Assembly: GCA_900764725.1 (NCBI GenBank)
Contig: CAAFPB010000374.1
Span: 1 to 7,159 of the forward strand
DNA: 7,159 nucleotides
Direction: 5' to 3'
Source: an uncultured Catenibacterium sp.
GTDB lineage: Bacteria > Bacillota_I > Bacilli_A > Erysipelotrichales > Coprobacillaceae
Of this stretch, positions 6,661 through 7,159 are shown piece after piece. Made by a program: the position numbers and the translations under genes. The notes beneath the pieces were generated by a model. The model had not been told where the DNA came from and did no database searches. It was given only the letters and a program-made list of their open reading frames with translations. Each line of letters begins with the position of its first letter. Within the stretch, counting starts at the first letter, position 1.

Positions 6661-7138
6661 ATGTTGGAATATCTCAAAGAAACACACATGCTGGATTATT
6701 CTCATCCTACTATTCAAAAGCTTATTCATGAGAAACAATGGAAAGAAATGAATGAATTTGATAGAATACAAGGAATCTATAACTATGTAAGAGATGAGAT
6801 CTTATTTGGTTATAACAATGATGATCATATCCCTGCTTCAAAAGTATTATCTGATGGTTTTGGTCAATGTAATACAAAAGGAACTCTGTTTATGGCACTG
6901 CTTCGTGGTTGTGATATTCCATGTAGAATTCATGGTTTTACTATTGATAAGAAATTACAAAAAGGCGCTATGACAGGTATTGTTTACTATAGTGCACCTA
7001 AGAATATATTTCATAGCTGGGTAGAAATATACTTTGAAAATCAATGGTATGAACTAGAAGGGTTTATTCTAGATAACGAGTATCTTACTAAACTTCAAAA
7101 AAAATATGCAGAATGTAATGGACCATTTTGTGGTTATG
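6661..7138 (+). CDS. Transglutaminase-like domain protein, 3' end missing
   Basis: About 159 residues of an incomplete protein. It has the transglutaminase-core (papain-like) pattern: an N-terminal helical segment with IYNYVRDEILFGY (39-51), the nucleophile region LSDGFGQCNTKGTLFMALLRG with Cys70, and FHSWVEIYFENQWYELEG (117-134) with catalytic His118. The third triad position, normally Asp about 15 residues after the His, is Glu133. Bacterial members of this superfamily are usually cysteine proteases or amidases rather than cross-linking enzymes; the substrate is unknown. There is no signal peptide at the N-terminus, so it appears cytosolic. GGAGG at 6647-6651 supports the start (9-base spacing). 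No stop codon is reached: the frame stays open through the adapter bases at the contig end, so residues after about 159 (IGRAHV) are artificial. Confidence 0.85.
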
Positions 7139-7159
7139 AGATCGGAAGAGCACACGTCT
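7139..7159. other. Illumina TruSeq adapter sequence (artefact)
   Basis: The final 21 bases begin AGATCGGAAGAGC and continue as the standard TruSeq read-1 adapter through CACACGTCT. This is library adapter carried into the assembly, not genome. The true genomic sequence ends near 7138; the first base or two of the match could coincide with genome. Confidence 0.97.

Overview
The window is AT-rich, densely coded bacterial DNA with strong AGGAGG-type ribosome binding sites, TATAAT-type -10 boxes and short rho-independent terminators. This points to a low-GC Firmicute. A gut member of the Erysipelotrichia/Coprobacillaceae type would fit, but that placement is inferred from composition and style, not from a marker gene. 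The last 21 bases are Illumina TruSeq adapter, not genome, so the window ends at an untrimmed contig end.

Layout. 1-78: end of an upstream transcription unit (terminator) and a promoter. 79-741 (+): cytosolic SIMPL-domain (DUF541) protein. 741-929 (+): a small unrecognised reading frame, probably a remnant, broken by one in-frame TAA. 997-1875 (-): LysR-type regulator. 1987-3012 (+), divergent from it: UPF0324/YeiH membrane transporter of the putative sulfate exporter family. The 111-bp gap between these two holds a promoter and a candidate operator. 3100-3636 (+): LOG-family nucleoside-monophosphate phosphoribohydrolase. 3694-6597 (+): a 967-residue three-part protein with a TOTE-type archaeo-eukaryotic primase domain, an SF2 helicase and a C-terminal phospholipase-D-like domain. 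6661 to the end (+): the first 159 or so residues of a transglutaminase-like protein, cut by the contig end.

How the genes relate. The lysR-yeiH pair is a classic divergent regulator/target arrangement and is the only clear functional pair. The other genes look like single-gene units: hairpin terminators follow the transporter, the LOG gene and the primase-helicase, and two of these fold across the stop codon of the gene they end. Three genes (SIMPL, transporter, transglutaminase-like) share the identical extended -10 sequence TGATATAAT.

The most interesting item is the primase-helicase-PLD fusion. Its primase and helicase motifs are intact, but its PLD-like domain has lost the His and Lys of the HKD nuclease motif while keeping the rest of the motif. 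Proteins of this architecture are assigned to predicted conflict (defence) systems. Here the gene stands alone among ordinary genes, between terminators, with no recognisable partner or mobile element in view.
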